DNA of 64,000 nucleotides from an uncultured Myxococcales bacterium (GTDB lineage Bacteria; Myxococcota_A; UBA9042), in the NCBI GenBank assembly GCA_903929795.1, contig CAIYWC010000080.1, positions 1-64,000 of the forward strand, read 5' to 3'. How positions within the stretch are numbered: position 1 is the stretch's first letter; every line of letters begins with the position of its first letter. The position numbers and the translations under genes are program-made. The notes below the pieces were generated by a model. The model did no database searches. It worked only from the letters and a program-made list of their open reading frames with translations, and was not told the origin of the DNA. Of this stretch, positions 34,604 to 42,400 are shown piece by piece.

Positions 34604-35158
34604 ATGACGCGACAGACATCGGAAGAACGGCGGGGACAGCTGATCGCGCTCGGCCGGCGGCTCTTTTCCACGCAGGCGTACGACGCGATTTCCACCGACG
34701 ACATCGCGCGCGAAGCCGGCATCTCCAAGGGCTTGCTTTACCACTACTTTCCCGGCAAGCGGGAGTACTACGTGGCGACGGTCCAGTCGCTGGCGGATGA
34801 GCTGCTGACGCGGCTGACGTTTGCGCCCGGCGACGACGTGCACGGGACCCTGGAGCGCACCCTGCTGCAGTTTCTCGACTTCATCGAGGCCAACGCGGCG
34901 ATGTATCGGGCGCTTCTGCGCGGCGGCATCGGCATGGACGCCGAGGTCAGCGCGCTGATCGAGCGTGTCCGCCGCACCGTGCTGCAGCGGATCCAGCTGC
35001 TCCTCGGCCTGGGCGACGACCCGCTGACGCAGCTGCGGCTCTACGGCTGGCTGGGCTTTGCCGAGCACACGAGCCTGGAGTGGCTGGAGCACCACCAGGT
35101 CGACCGCACGCGGCTGATGCAGCTGTGGCTGGAGCAGCTCGTGGCGCTGTCCGGGTGA
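34604..35158 (+). CDS. TetR/AcrR-family regulator
   Basis: This 184-residue DNA-binding repressor has an N-terminal helix-turn-helix, YDAISTDDIAREAGISKGLLYHYFPGKREYY, seen as two overlapping motifs. A helical ligand-binding domain follows. ATG 34604 is five bases after TGAGG; a GTG two codons earlier is less likely. TTGACG at 34554 may be part of its promoter. No ligand or target is evident. Neighbouring genes transcribed the same way include the nucleotidyltransferase pair, a possible target. Confidence 0.9.
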   Translation: MTRQTSEERRGQLIALGRRLFSTQAYDAISTDDIAREAGISKGLLYHYFPGKREYYVATVQSLADELLTRLTFAPGDDVHGTLERTLLQFLDFIEANAAMYRALLRGGIGMDAEVSALIERVRRTVLQRIQLLLGLGDDPLTQLRLYGWLGFAEHTSLEWLEHHQVDRTRLMQLWLEQLVALSG

Positions 35159-35236
35159 CGCCCCGTTGCGCCGCCGCCCAAGGCGTCGCATCATCTTGCG
35201 ACCGCGGCAGTTTACGCCGCGCCCCAGGGCCCGCCG

Positions 35237-35980
35237 ATGAAAGCGATTCTCCTTGCCGCCGGTGTCGGACGCCGCTTGCGGCCGTACACGGAAGACCGGC
35301 CCAAGTGCCTGCTGCCGTTGGGCGGCAAGACGCTGCTGGACCGCCACCTGGACGCGCTGGAGGCCAACGGCGTGCATGAAGTGATTATCGTGCTGGGCCA
35401 TTGCGGCGACCAGATCCGCGCGGCGGTGGCGCAGCGACCGGACGCGGCGCGCGTGCAGTTCCTGGAGAATACGCGGTACACGGAGGGCTCGATCCTGTCG
35501 TTCAACACCGCGATCGGCCACATCGACGACCACCCGGATGGCGCGATCCTCATGGACGCCGATGTGCTGTACCCGTGCGAGCTGATGCGCCGGCTTGTGC
35601 ACGCGCCGGGGACGGCTTTTCTGGTCGACGAGACGAGCCTGGAGACCGGCGAGGAGATGACCGTCGGCATCAAGGATGGCCTGGTGCGCACGATCGACCG
35701 CTTTGTCGGCGACGGCTGGGACCTGAAAGGCGAGACCGTCGGCTTTACCAAGTTCGCCGCTGAAGACGCGCCGGTGCTGCGCAGGCACATGGCCGACTGC
35801 CTGACCGAAGGCCTCACCAAGGCCGAATACGAGGCGGCGATCATTCGCTCGCTCAAGACCCACCCGGGGCATTACGCGCTCGTAGGCGACCTGCCGTGGA
35901 CGGAGATCGACTTTGACAGCGATGTCGAGGTCGCCAAGGCGATGCTGCCCGAAGTCGAAGCGCTGGACGCCACGGCGTAA
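35237..35980 (+). CDS. Sugar/alcohol-phosphate nucleotidyltransferase
   Basis: This 247-residue NTP-transferase-fold enzyme has the signature AAGVGRRLRPYTEDRPK, the product-side DADVLYP (metal Asp) and a late WTEIDFDSDVEVA. The small size, the RPKCLLPLGGKTLL variant and its partner gene favour a cytidylyltransferase acting on a small phospho-alcohol (phosphocholine, phosphoinositol or phosphonate type) over a sugar enzyme. The CDP-alcohol transferase gene begins 12 bases after its stop, so the pair would make an activated CDP-alcohol and then transfer it. Which alcohol is unknown. Confidence 0.85.
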   Translation: MKAILLAAGVGRRLRPYTEDRPKCLLPLGGKTLLDRHLDALEANGVHEVIIVLGHCGDQIRAAVAQRPDAARVQFLENTRYTEGSILSFNTAIGHIDDHPDGAILMDADVLYPCELMRRLVHAPGTAFLVDETSLETGEEMTVGIKDGLVRTIDRFVGDGWDLKGETVGFTKFAAEDAPVLRRHMADCLTEGLTKAEYEAAIIRSLKTHPGHYALVGDLPWTEIDFDSDVEVAKAMLPEVEALDATA

Positions 35981-35992
35981 GCGGAGGCCGCG

Positions 35993-37000
35993 ATGACCGT
36001 CCATTACGTGCTGCACGATCGCTCGATTCTGCTGCCGCACGTGACGCGGTTCATCGTCCAGCCGCTGGAGCGCCGCATTCCGCGCACGGTTTCCGCCAAC
36101 GCGCTGACGCTTTCATCGCTGACCTGCGCCGCGAGCGGTTTTGCCATCGCGCTGCTGACCACGCCGTCGCGGCTGTCGCTGTTCGTGGTCGCGCTGCTGT
36201 TCACCGGCTACACGCTGCTGGACAACCTGGACGGTCCGCACGCGCGCGCGCTGGGCACGAGCTCGCCGCTGGGCGAGTTTTTGGACCACTGGCTGGACAG
36301 CCTGAACGGCCTGTTCGTGTTTGTCGGCACGGTGTACGCGCTGGGCGTGACGGACCGGCGCACGTTGAGCATCGTCGCGCTGATGGTGGCGAGCGTGTCG
36401 CTGACGTTCTGGGAGCAGCGCGTGACCGGGCGGATGTACATGGGCCGCGTGGGCACGCTGGAAGGCCTGGCGATGGTGCTGGCGCTCTTGTTTGCGACCG
36501 CGACCCTGGGCCCCGACGCGATCCGCACGGTGACGTGGCGCGGCTACGACGGCGTGGACCTCTTTGTCGTGCTCGCGCTGTTCGCCGGCGGCGCGACGAT
36601 CGTGGGGCCCATGGGCCGCACCGGCAAGCGCCTGGGCCAGGCCGCGGGCATCGTGCTCCTCGTCGCGAGCTTTGTGGCCTGGGGCGTGTGTGGCCAGGCG
36701 CCGATCCTGGCGATCTTCATCCTGGTGGCGCTGACTGGACCGCTGACGGGCGGCCGCCTGCTGATGGGCCGCGTGGTCAAGGACGAGTCGATCGGCCGAC
36801 CGCCTCCCCTGCTCGTCGTCGCAGCATGTGTGGCCGTGAGCGCGGCGTTGGGGCACTTTCCGGTTGCCGCGCAGCCGCCGGTGGCCTGGCTGCTGGTGAC
36901 GGTCCTGTCCGGGCATGTGCTCGCAGACTTCCGCCGCGGCGTGCGTTTGCTGGGCCAGTACGCCCGGCCGGGCGAGCTGCTGCGCCGGCTGCTGCCTTGA
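35993..37000 (+). CDS. CDP-alcohol phosphatidyltransferase-family protein
   Basis: The 335-residue membrane enzyme has the full CDP-alcohol motif D-x2-DG-x2-AR-x8-G-x3-D-x3-D, read as DNLDGPHAR then GEFLDHWLD, near residues 80-105. About eight to ten membrane helices surround it. It would move a phospho-alcohol from CDP to an acceptor lipid or alcohol. GGAGG lies five bases before the start. Coupling to the nucleotidyltransferase suggests a two-step route like those for phosphocholine headgroups or di-inositol phosphate, with the exact product not deducible. Confidence 0.88.
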   Translation: MTVHYVLHDRSILLPHVTRFIVQPLERRIPRTVSANALTLSSLTCAASGFAIALLTTPSRLSLFVVALLFTGYTLLDNLDGPHARALGTSSPLGEFLDHWLDSLNGLFVFVGTVYALGVTDRRTLSIVALMVASVSLTFWEQRVTGRMYMGRVGTLEGLAMVLALLFATATLGPDAIRTVTWRGYDGVDLFVVLALFAGGATIVGPMGRTGKRLGQAAGIVLLVASFVAWGVCGQAPILAIFILVALTGPLTGGRLLMGRVVKDESIGRPPPLLVVAACVAVSAALGHFPVAAQPPVAWLLVTVLSGHVLADFRRGVRLLGQYARPGELLRRLLP

Positions 37001-37063
37001 CACCGCCCGCGGTTTGGCAGTGAATTCCGCGCGCGCTGGCTGCTGGCGCGCCGAGGACTGGCC

Positions 37064-37945
37064 ATGACGGAACCGCGCATTTTCCAATCGCCGCCGCACT
37101 TTGCGCCTTCGTGGCTGCGCGCTATCGCCGCGTCGACCAAGGCGCCCAAGGGCGAGCTCACCTTGCCGCGGTTGGACATGGAGCTGCTGCCGCAGCCGTT
37201 GGACGCCGCGCGGCTGGGGAATTACCGCGCGCTGTGCGGCTTTTCCGACGGCCCGACGCTGCCGCCGACCTGGCCGCAGGTCGCGTCCGGCGCGCTGCAC
37301 ATGCAGATGCTGACCGACCCGAGCTTCCCGCTGCCGGCGATGGGCGTCGTGCATTTGCGCAATCACATTGAGCAGTTTCAGCCGATTGCGGTCGACGCGC
37401 CGCTCCATTACGCGTGCCACCTGGAGCCGCTGCGCGCGACCGACAAGGGCGACGAGATCGACCTGGTGACCGACGCGACCGTGGATGGCAAGCTGGTGTG
37501 GCGCGCGGTCATCACGATGCTGTCGCGGGTGCGCAAAGTGAAGCGCGGGACGCCGCCGTCCAAGCTGGTCGTGACGGAGCCGACGGGGCCGGTTGAGCCA
37601 CTGCACACGATCGAGCTGCGCGTGCCGGAGGACCTGGGCCGGCGGTACGCGCGCGTGGCCGGCGACTTCAACCCGATTCACCAGCACGCGTTGCTCGCCA
37701 AGCCGTTTGGCTTCAAGCGCGCGATTATCCACGGGATGTGGTCACTGGCACGCGCGGTTGCGGCGTGCGAGAACGACCTGCCCGCCGGGCCGCTGGCGAT
37801 CGATGTCGCGTTTCGCAAGCCGGTGTTTCTGCCGTCGACTGTCGTGCTGAACGTGGCGCGCGGCGCGGCCGGCCTGGAATTTGTCGTGGTGAGCAAGAAC
37901 GGCCAGATCGTGCATCTGCGCGGAACTATTCGGCCTTTGGCGTAG
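37064..37945 (+). CDS. MaoC-like (R)-hydratase, double hot-dog
   Basis: The 293-residue cytoplasmic protein of the MaoC/enoyl-CoA hydratase 2 family has a degenerate N-terminal hot-dog half and a C-terminal half. The C-terminal half carries the hydratase 2 motif AGDFNPIHQHALLAKPFGF followed by IIHGMW, with the catalytic Asp and His present. It would hydrate a trans-2-enoyl-CoA to an (R)-3-hydroxyacyl-CoA, or be a dehydratase in a lipid or ketide route. GAGG precedes the start. It lies just upstream of the NifH-like gene, but that gene has its own promoter. Confidence 0.87.
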   Translation: MTEPRIFQSPPHFAPSWLRAIAASTKAPKGELTLPRLDMELLPQPLDAARLGNYRALCGFSDGPTLPPTWPQVASGALHMQMLTDPSFPLPAMGVVHLRNHIEQFQPIAVDAPLHYACHLEPLRATDKGDEIDLVTDATVDGKLVWRAVITMLSRVRKVKRGTPPSKLVVTEPTGPVEPLHTIELRVPEDLGRRYARVAGDFNPIHQHALLAKPFGFKRAIIHGMWSLARAVAACENDLPAGPLAIDVAFRKPVFLPSTVVLNVARGAAGLEFVVVSKNGQIVHLRGTIRPLA

Positions 37946-37960
37946 CCCCGGCGATTTCGG

Positions 37961-37988
37961 TTGACGGCCCGCGGGTCTTCGCTAGGCT
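37961..37988 (+). promoter_or_regulatory. Promoter of the NifH-like gene (TTGACG-16-TAGGCT)
   Basis: TTGACG (37961-37966) is followed by 16 bases and TAGGCT (37983-37988), the same layout as the promoters at 2461 and 16386. It lies 15 bases after the MaoC-like stop and predicts transcription from about 37995, inside the palindrome described next. Confidence 0.65.
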
Positions 37989-37995
37989 GCATCTC

Positions 37996-38010
37996 GGACC
38001 AACTTGGTCC
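37996..38010 (+). promoter_or_regulatory. Palindromic operator candidate
   Basis: GGACCAA-C-TTGGTCC is a perfect 7+1+7 palindrome that starts eight bases after the -10 box and so covers the predicted transcription start. That is a classic repressor position. No known regulator consensus is claimed. It is absent from the promoter region of the divergent partner operon. Confidence 0.55.
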
Positions 38011-38036
38011 GCAAACACCGTCGAGGTCGCCTGCCC

Positions 38037-38924
38037 GTGCTCTCCATCGAACGCAACCTGCAGGCGGCCGAACGCGTAGGCAAGAGCCACAATCGCCCGC
38101 GATCCTTGGCCTTTTACGGAAAAGGCGGCGTCGGCAAGTCCACTGTGGTCAGCAACCTGACGGCGGCGCTGGCGCACAAAGGTCGGCGCGTGCTGCAGAT
38201 CGGCTGCGATCCCAAGCGCGACAGCTCGCGCAACCTCATCAAGACGTTTCCGCCCACGACGCTGATGGATCTGCTGTCGGTCGGCAAAACCGATCTCGTG
38301 CCGGCGGACATCCTGATGGACGGTGGCGAGAACGTGGAGTGCATCGAGGTCGGCGGCCCCAAGCCCGGCGTCGGCTGCGCGGGCCGCGGGCTGGGAAGGC
38401 TCTTTGAAGAGCTTGAAACTATGGAAATTTTTGACCGCGGCTACGACTACGTCTTCTACGACGTGCTCGGGGACGTGGTCTGCGGCGGCTTCGCGGTGCC
38501 GATGCGCGACGGCTACGCCGAGGAAGTCTACGTCGTCACGTCCGGCGAATTCATGAGCCTCTACGCCGCGAACAACATCGCGCGAGGCATCGCCAACTAC
38601 GCGGAACAAGGCGATATTCGCATGGGCGGGCTGATCGCCAACGTCAAGGACCTGGCGTTTGATCGCGCGCTGATCGAGAAATTCGCCGCGCGCATCGGCA
38701 CGCACGTCGTGTGGTACCTGGAGTGGAACAAGATCGTCTACGAGGCCGAGCGGCGGCGCAAAACCGTGCTGCGTTACGCGCCGGAGCACGCTTTTGCCCA
38801 GGAATGGCTTGAAATGGCCGACGCGATCGAGAAACAGGCCAAGCCGCACATCCCGCATCCGATGAGCGACACGGAACTTGATGTTTTTCTTGAGGAATTG
38901 TTCGGAATTCAGGCGGAAGACTAG
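38037..38924 (+). CDS. NifH-like iron-sulfur ATPase (nitrogenase-like reductase component)
   Basis: The 295-residue homodimeric-type reductase has the P-loop GKGGVGKS (28-35), CDPKRDSS, cluster ligands Cys114 in GVGCAGRG and Cys149 in GDVVCGGFA, and YVVTSGE-MSLYAANNI. It would pass electrons from a [4Fe-4S] cluster to a catalytic partner with ATP hydrolysis. In several motifs it is closer to NifH than to BchL or BchX (PGVGCAGRG, YDVLGDVVCGGFA, AEEVYVV). A 22-residue extension precedes the first strand. GTG 38037 follows GAGG by about ten bases; the ATG-like start at 38004 would overlap the operator. It ends flush against the last gene of the catalytic operon on the other strand. Confidence 0.92.
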   Translation: MLSIERNLQAAERVGKSHNRPRSLAFYGKGGVGKSTVVSNLTAALAHKGRRVLQIGCDPKRDSSRNLIKTFPPTTLMDLLSVGKTDLVPADILMDGGENVECIEVGGPKPGVGCAGRGLGRLFEELETMEIFDRGYDYVFYDVLGDVVCGGFAVPMRDGYAEEVYVVTSGEFMSLYAANNIARGIANYAEQGDIRMGGLIANVKDLAFDRALIEKFAARIGTHVVWYLEWNKIVYEAERRRKTVLRYAPEHAFAQEWLEMADAIEKQAKPHIPHPMSDTELDVFLEELFGIQAED

Positions 38925-40256
38925 TCAGCGCTGCCAGGTGATCGTCTGCATGACCTGCTCGGCCAGCCGCAGCGCGCCCCGGTAGCCGAGCCACGGCGCT
39001 GGCTGCAGGAAATGCCGCTGTTCGCTCGGAAAACCGAATTCCAGAAATGCCACGCCACTTTGCGCCAGCAGCTCGCGCTCGATCGACGTCCCGATCACAA
39101 GCGACACGCCGTCCAGCGGCCGCCGGGAATCGCCGTCGCCGGCCAGCGCGTGCACCTGCTGCGGCGTCGGATCGCTCAGCCACTGCACGTCGGACGGCAG
39201 CGTCACGCCGTGCTCCGCCAGCATCGCCTCGACCTCGCGCTGGCCGCCCGGGCGAAAATGCGTCACGGCCAGCACCGCCGGCGCCATGTCCAGCTCCTGC
39301 AGCAGCAGTACCAATCCGGCCAACCGCGGCGCCTCGGCAAAGGCCGCGTAGCGATGGCCGCGCAGCCGGCGCCGCGCCAGCTCCGCCATCGGCTTGGCCA
39401 CCTGCAGCTCCGCCGTCCGGAACGCGTCGACGCGCGCCTGCGGGATCTGCAGCGCCTGGGCCACCTGGCCGAGCCACCGCGTGGTCGCCGCATACCCCAT
39501 CGGCACGCCCAGCTTGTGCACGGAATCCGGCGTCACTCCGGGCACTTTTTGCAGTTCGCGCGCGGTCGCATGGGCCCACGGCAGCACGAGGTGCGCGCGC
39601 GCCTGGGTTGTGTGCGACAGCGCCGCGTACGGCTCGCCCGCCAGATAGACCGACGGCGCCCGCAGCCCGATACCGGCCAACAGCCGCCGCAGCTCGGCGA
39701 CGTTGCCCTGGCAATCGCCTTCGAACCGGTCAAACGGCAGGCCGAGCACGCTGACCTCATCGCTCTGGACGTTCGCCTCAAACCGCTCGAATTGCCTGCG
39801 GAAAATCGCGGCCTGAGTCGCCGCTACGCCCGCATACAGGTCGTCCTGATAGTTGCGCGTCGCGACCGCCAGCACATCCACGCCCGTCTTTTGCCGCATG
39901 CGCTCGACGACCGGCCCAAGGGGCTGAGCCTGCAGGGAAATGGGCGTCGACGAGTCGATCAGCACGAGCTGGCTGCCCAGCCGGCGCGCAAACGCGCTGA
40001 TCTCGGACTCCAGCTGCTCGGTCGAGCCCTGGATCAGGTCCTCGTCGATGAACTGCGAGTAGCGCATCCGGTTGTGGGAATCCGTGCCGCCGTCGTGCCC
40101 CACCAGATGCTGCTGCGTCTTGACCTTGCAGCCGACTGACGCATGGCACATGCACAGCGCGTCGGTGATCGCGTGCGCGGCCAGATACACGCCAAAAAAC
40201 GGCGTGTGGCTGCTGCTGCGGATGACCAGATCGTCGAGCTTCAAGTCCTCGTACAC
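38925..40256 (-). CDS. Nitrogenase-like catalytic subunit 2 (NifK/E/BchB-like)
   Basis: The 443-residue product belongs to the nitrogenase component 1 superfamily. Cys35, Cys37 and Cys43 lie in ITDALCMCHASVGCKVKT, where family members have the GxxGC ligand. DEDLIQGSTEQL matches the TEDAVFGG-KL element. The usual third cysteine is replaced by Ser-Ser-Thr (IDSSTPIS, 102-104). Later LGLPFDRFEGDCQGNVAELRRLL (two pieces) aligns with the second Rossmann domain. The start is GTG 40256, five bases after AGGAG; the longer frame upstream is out-of-frame subunit 1 sequence. It begins 31 bases after subunit 1 and ends with zero bases between its stop and that of the NifH-like gene. Confidence 0.82.
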   Translation of the reverse strand: MYEDLKLDDLVIRSSSHTPFFGVYLAAHAITDALCMCHASVGCKVKTQQHLVGHDGGTDSHNRMRYSQFIDEDLIQGSTEQLESEISAFARRLGSQLVLIDSSTPISLQAQPLGPVVERMRQKTGVDVLAVATRNYQDDLYAGVAATQAAIFRRQFERFEANVQSDEVSVLGLPFDRFEGDCQGNVAELRRLLAGIGLRAPSVYLAGEPYAALSHTTQARAHLVLPWAHATARELQKVPGVTPDSVHKLGVPMGYAATTRWLGQVAQALQIPQARVDAFRTAELQVAKPMAELARRRLRGHRYAAFAEAPRLAGLVLLLQELDMAPAVLAVTHFRPGGQREVEAMLAEHGVTLPSDVQWLSDPTPQQVHALAGDGDSRRPLDGVSLVIGTSIERELLAQSGVAFLEFGFPSEQRHFLQPAPWLGYRGALRLAEQVMQTITWQR

Positions 40257-40287
40257 GCCGGCTCCTGGGCAAAAGGGACAGACTCGC

Positions 40288-41661
40288 TCACGCGCGCCGC
40301 GCCGCGACCATCTCGGACGGCAGCACGAGCCGCGTCCGCGCGTCGGCGTCGTCCGGCAACTGCACATGTTCTTGAAACATCTGGTAAAACGTGTCCGATA
40401 GCGCGCGTTCGATCGTCGCCAGCACCCGCGGCACCTGCTGCCAGCCCAGGCGAATGTCGCCGTGCTGCAGCAGCGGGATGCCGCGCTGGCTCAGCTGGTC
40501 GCGCAAAAAGCCCGCGCCGTAGAACAGCTCGTAATTCTTGCGGGAAATCATCTGCCGCAGGCTGCTGGTCGCCGGGAAGATGCAAAAGGGCCTGTCGACC
40601 TGCAGGTCGTTCAGCACGCGCGCGACCCGCTGCCAGTTCGCTTCGTCCTGCGGGCCCTGGACGAAGATCGCGCTCGTGAAGCCCAGATCGTCAAAAAGCG
40701 TCAGCTCGCCCAGCTCCTCTTGGGCGATGCGCCGGAGGTCAAAACTGCGCACGGAACCGACGTTGTAGGCGGCCCGCAGTGGCTTGCCCGCCCAGCGCGC
40801 GCGAAACCCGGCGATCGCGTCGACCGCCGCCTGCCGCCCGGGCAGCGCCAGCACCGCCGACGCCGGCCGTTCGGTCGCCGACGCGATGGCCTGCCAGAAG
40901 CGATCGGTCGCGGCGAGCCCGACCGGCAGCGGCACCTCGATCGACGCCTGCTGCCACTGGTCAAGCGCCACTTTGCGCAGCCCGACGAGCATGTCCGGGC
41001 CCGGGTGAATCAGCCAGCCCGCGTCCGCGGCGCGCAAAAAGTCGTCCAGCCCCGCGCGCTCGTTCAGCACCGTGTTCAGCGTCAGCCCCAGCGCGGCAAA
41101 GCCGGCGTCCAGCTCCTCGCGCTCATCGGGCTGCACGGAGAGGCCGACCAGGTTCACGCGCCGCTGCCGGTCCGCCAGCGTCGGCTGCGAGGCCCGGGCG
41201 AGCAGCGTGTACACCGTGTCCAGAATCTCCGCCGGCGAGCGCGGCTTCAGTCCGTGCGTCGACTCCGCTTCCACGCGAATTCCCAGGTCCCGCGCGGCTT
41301 TGCGCGCCACGTTCACCACGTTGTCGCCGATCATCACGGTTGGGCAGGTCGACAGCACAAGGATCAGGTCCGGCTGAAGCGACGCGTGCACCACTTCAAT
41401 CGCGCGCCGCAGCTTGGCGTTGCCTTGGCCGGTCACGAGCTCGTCCTCGCGCATGTTGGTGCAGACGAACTTGTAGGCCAGCTCGCTCTGCACCCGTCCG
41501 CCGGTCTTGGGCAGCACGTTGGAGCAGTCGCGGTCGGAATGGATGACGACGGCGAAGCGGCCGCGCAGGCGCGAAAGCACCTCCGTGGCGCCTTGGTAGC
41601 TGCACGCTTCCTGGGCCAAAAGCGCGCCAGGGTACATGCGGTGCGGTCGATGGCGGGTCAT
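40288..41661 (-). CDS. Nitrogenase-like catalytic subunit 1 (NifD/E/BchN-like)
   Basis: The 457-residue product has three cluster-type cysteines at family spacing: Cys20 (QEACSYQGA), Cys46 (SDRDCSN) and Cys106 (VLSTCPTVMIGD). The conserved TNMREDELVTGQGNAKL lies between them. These could hold a [4Fe-4S] or P-type cluster with the partner subunit. The FeMo-cofactor Cys and His ligands of NifD have no counterpart: no Cys occurs near the middle and the late His context is LLQHGDIRLG. So dinitrogen reduction is unlikely. GGAG precedes ATG 41661 by four bases, and a promoter lies at 41703-41731. The substrate is unknown. Confidence 0.88.
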   Translation of the reverse strand: MTRHRPHRMYPGALLAQEACSYQGATEVLSRLRGRFAVVIHSDRDCSNVLPKTGGRVQSELAYKFVCTNMREDELVTGQGNAKLRRAIEVVHASLQPDLILVLSTCPTVMIGDNVVNVARKAARDLGIRVEAESTHGLKPRSPAEILDTVYTLLARASQPTLADRQRRVNLVGLSVQPDEREELDAGFAALGLTLNTVLNERAGLDDFLRAADAGWLIHPGPDMLVGLRKVALDQWQQASIEVPLPVGLAATDRFWQAIASATERPASAVLALPGRQAAVDAIAGFRARWAGKPLRAAYNVGSVRSFDLRRIAQEELGELTLFDDLGFTSAIFVQGPQDEANWQRVARVLNDLQVDRPFCIFPATSSLRQMISRKNYELFYGAGFLRDQLSQRGIPLLQHGDIRLGWQQVPRVLATIERALSDTFYQMFQEHVQLPDDADARTRLVLPSEMVAARRA

Positions 41662-41702
41662 GCGGCTCCAGCACAGGCGTGTGCGGACGGGACCGCCGCG
41701 CC

Positions 41703-41731
41703 ACTGTGCCCGCCGGGGGCAGGCAGGTCAA
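41703..41731 (-). promoter_or_regulatory. Promoter of catalytic-subunit operon (TTGACC-17-CACAGT)
   Basis: On the minus strand TTGACC (41731-41726) is 17 bases from CACAGT (41708-41703). It predicts a transcript starting near 41696, about 35 bases before subunit 1. The -10 box is weak. The GGACCAACTTGGTCC palindrome is not found here. Confidence 0.5.
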
Positions 41732-41764
41732 GGCGCGGAGCGGCAAAGCGCTGGATTGCACGCC

Positions 41765-42322
41765 CTATTGCACCAGCGCGCCCGCCGCTTCTGCCGCGGC
41801 GACAAACCCGTCGACGTCCGCCGGCGTCACGAACCAGCGTTTTTCGCCTTCCACGAGCACGCCGCCTTCGCGGACGGTCGCCCACACGCGCGCCCGCTGG
41901 TCGCCCAGCAGGTACAGCCCCGTGTACAGCCCGGGCAGCCCGGTGCCCGCCAGCCGCATGCTCAGCCGGGCCTGCGTGCGCCGAACCGTCACGCCTCGCA
42001 GCGGCATCTTGTACGCCCGCATCAGCGTGTGGATGACGAGCTCGCCGTCCACGACCTCGAAACGCAGCCGCTCAGCGCCGAGAAAACACAGCGCCATCAG
42101 CCAGATCGCCAGCAGCGGCAGGACGATCGCCGTCAACAGCAGCGTCATTTGCAGCGGCCACGCGTGGATCTTGGCCGCCTCCGCCGGGATGGTCATCACG
42201 CGCCAGAGCACGCCCATCGGGACCAGCGTGGCGATCGCCAGCACGACGCCCAGCACCCGGCGCGACCGCTGCCAGACCTGCGGCGGCGAAAAAGACAGGG
42301 GCACCGGGAGGGAAGTGGACAT
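41765..42322 (-). CDS. Membrane protein with bacterial PH-like domain
   Basis: The 185-residue product has two N-terminal membrane helices (about 22-43 and 57-80) and a C-terminal beta-rich domain. RLRFEVVDGELVIHTLMRAYKMPLRGV is the type of strand pattern seen in bacterial pleckstrin-like (bPH/DUF304-type) domains. ATG 42322 was chosen as the start nearest the first helix; no clear ribosome site is seen. It lies upstream of the nitrogenase-like operon on the same strand, but a promoter between them suggests separate transcription. Confidence 0.65.
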   Translation of the reverse strand: MSTSLPVPLSFSPPQVWQRSRRVLGVVLAIATLVPMGVLWRVMTIPAEAAKIHAWPLQMTLLLTAIVLPLLAIWLMALCFLGAERLRFEVVDGELVIHTLMRAYKMPLRGVTVRRTQARLSMRLAGTGLPGLYTGLYLLGDQRARVWATVREGGVLVEGEKRWFVTPADVDGFVAAAEAAGALVQ

Positions 42323-42400
42323 GGCGAATCTCGCGCGGCCAAGGAACCGGCCGACCCGCAAGATAGGCGGATTCCGCGGACTTGCAAAGCGCGCGCCCCG

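Noticed and set aside
33068-36040. A 990-codon open frame on the minus strand opposite pstB, phoU, tetR and the nucleotidyltransferase
   Set aside because: It is antisense to four well-supported genes, rich in Arg/His/Gln, and has no domain. High-GC codon bias on the other strand explains it.
38037-41661. True molybdenum nitrogenase (nifHDK)
   Set aside because: FeMo-cofactor ligand residues are not visible in subunit 1, the third cysteine is replaced in subunit 2, and no nifENB or other nif genes are nearby.
38037-41661. Part of a photosynthesis gene cluster (DPOR or chlorophyllide reductase)
   Set aside because: No other pigment or reaction-centre gene occurs in the window, and the reductase resembles NifH more than BchL/BchX in several motifs. 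It is not fully excluded without a tree.
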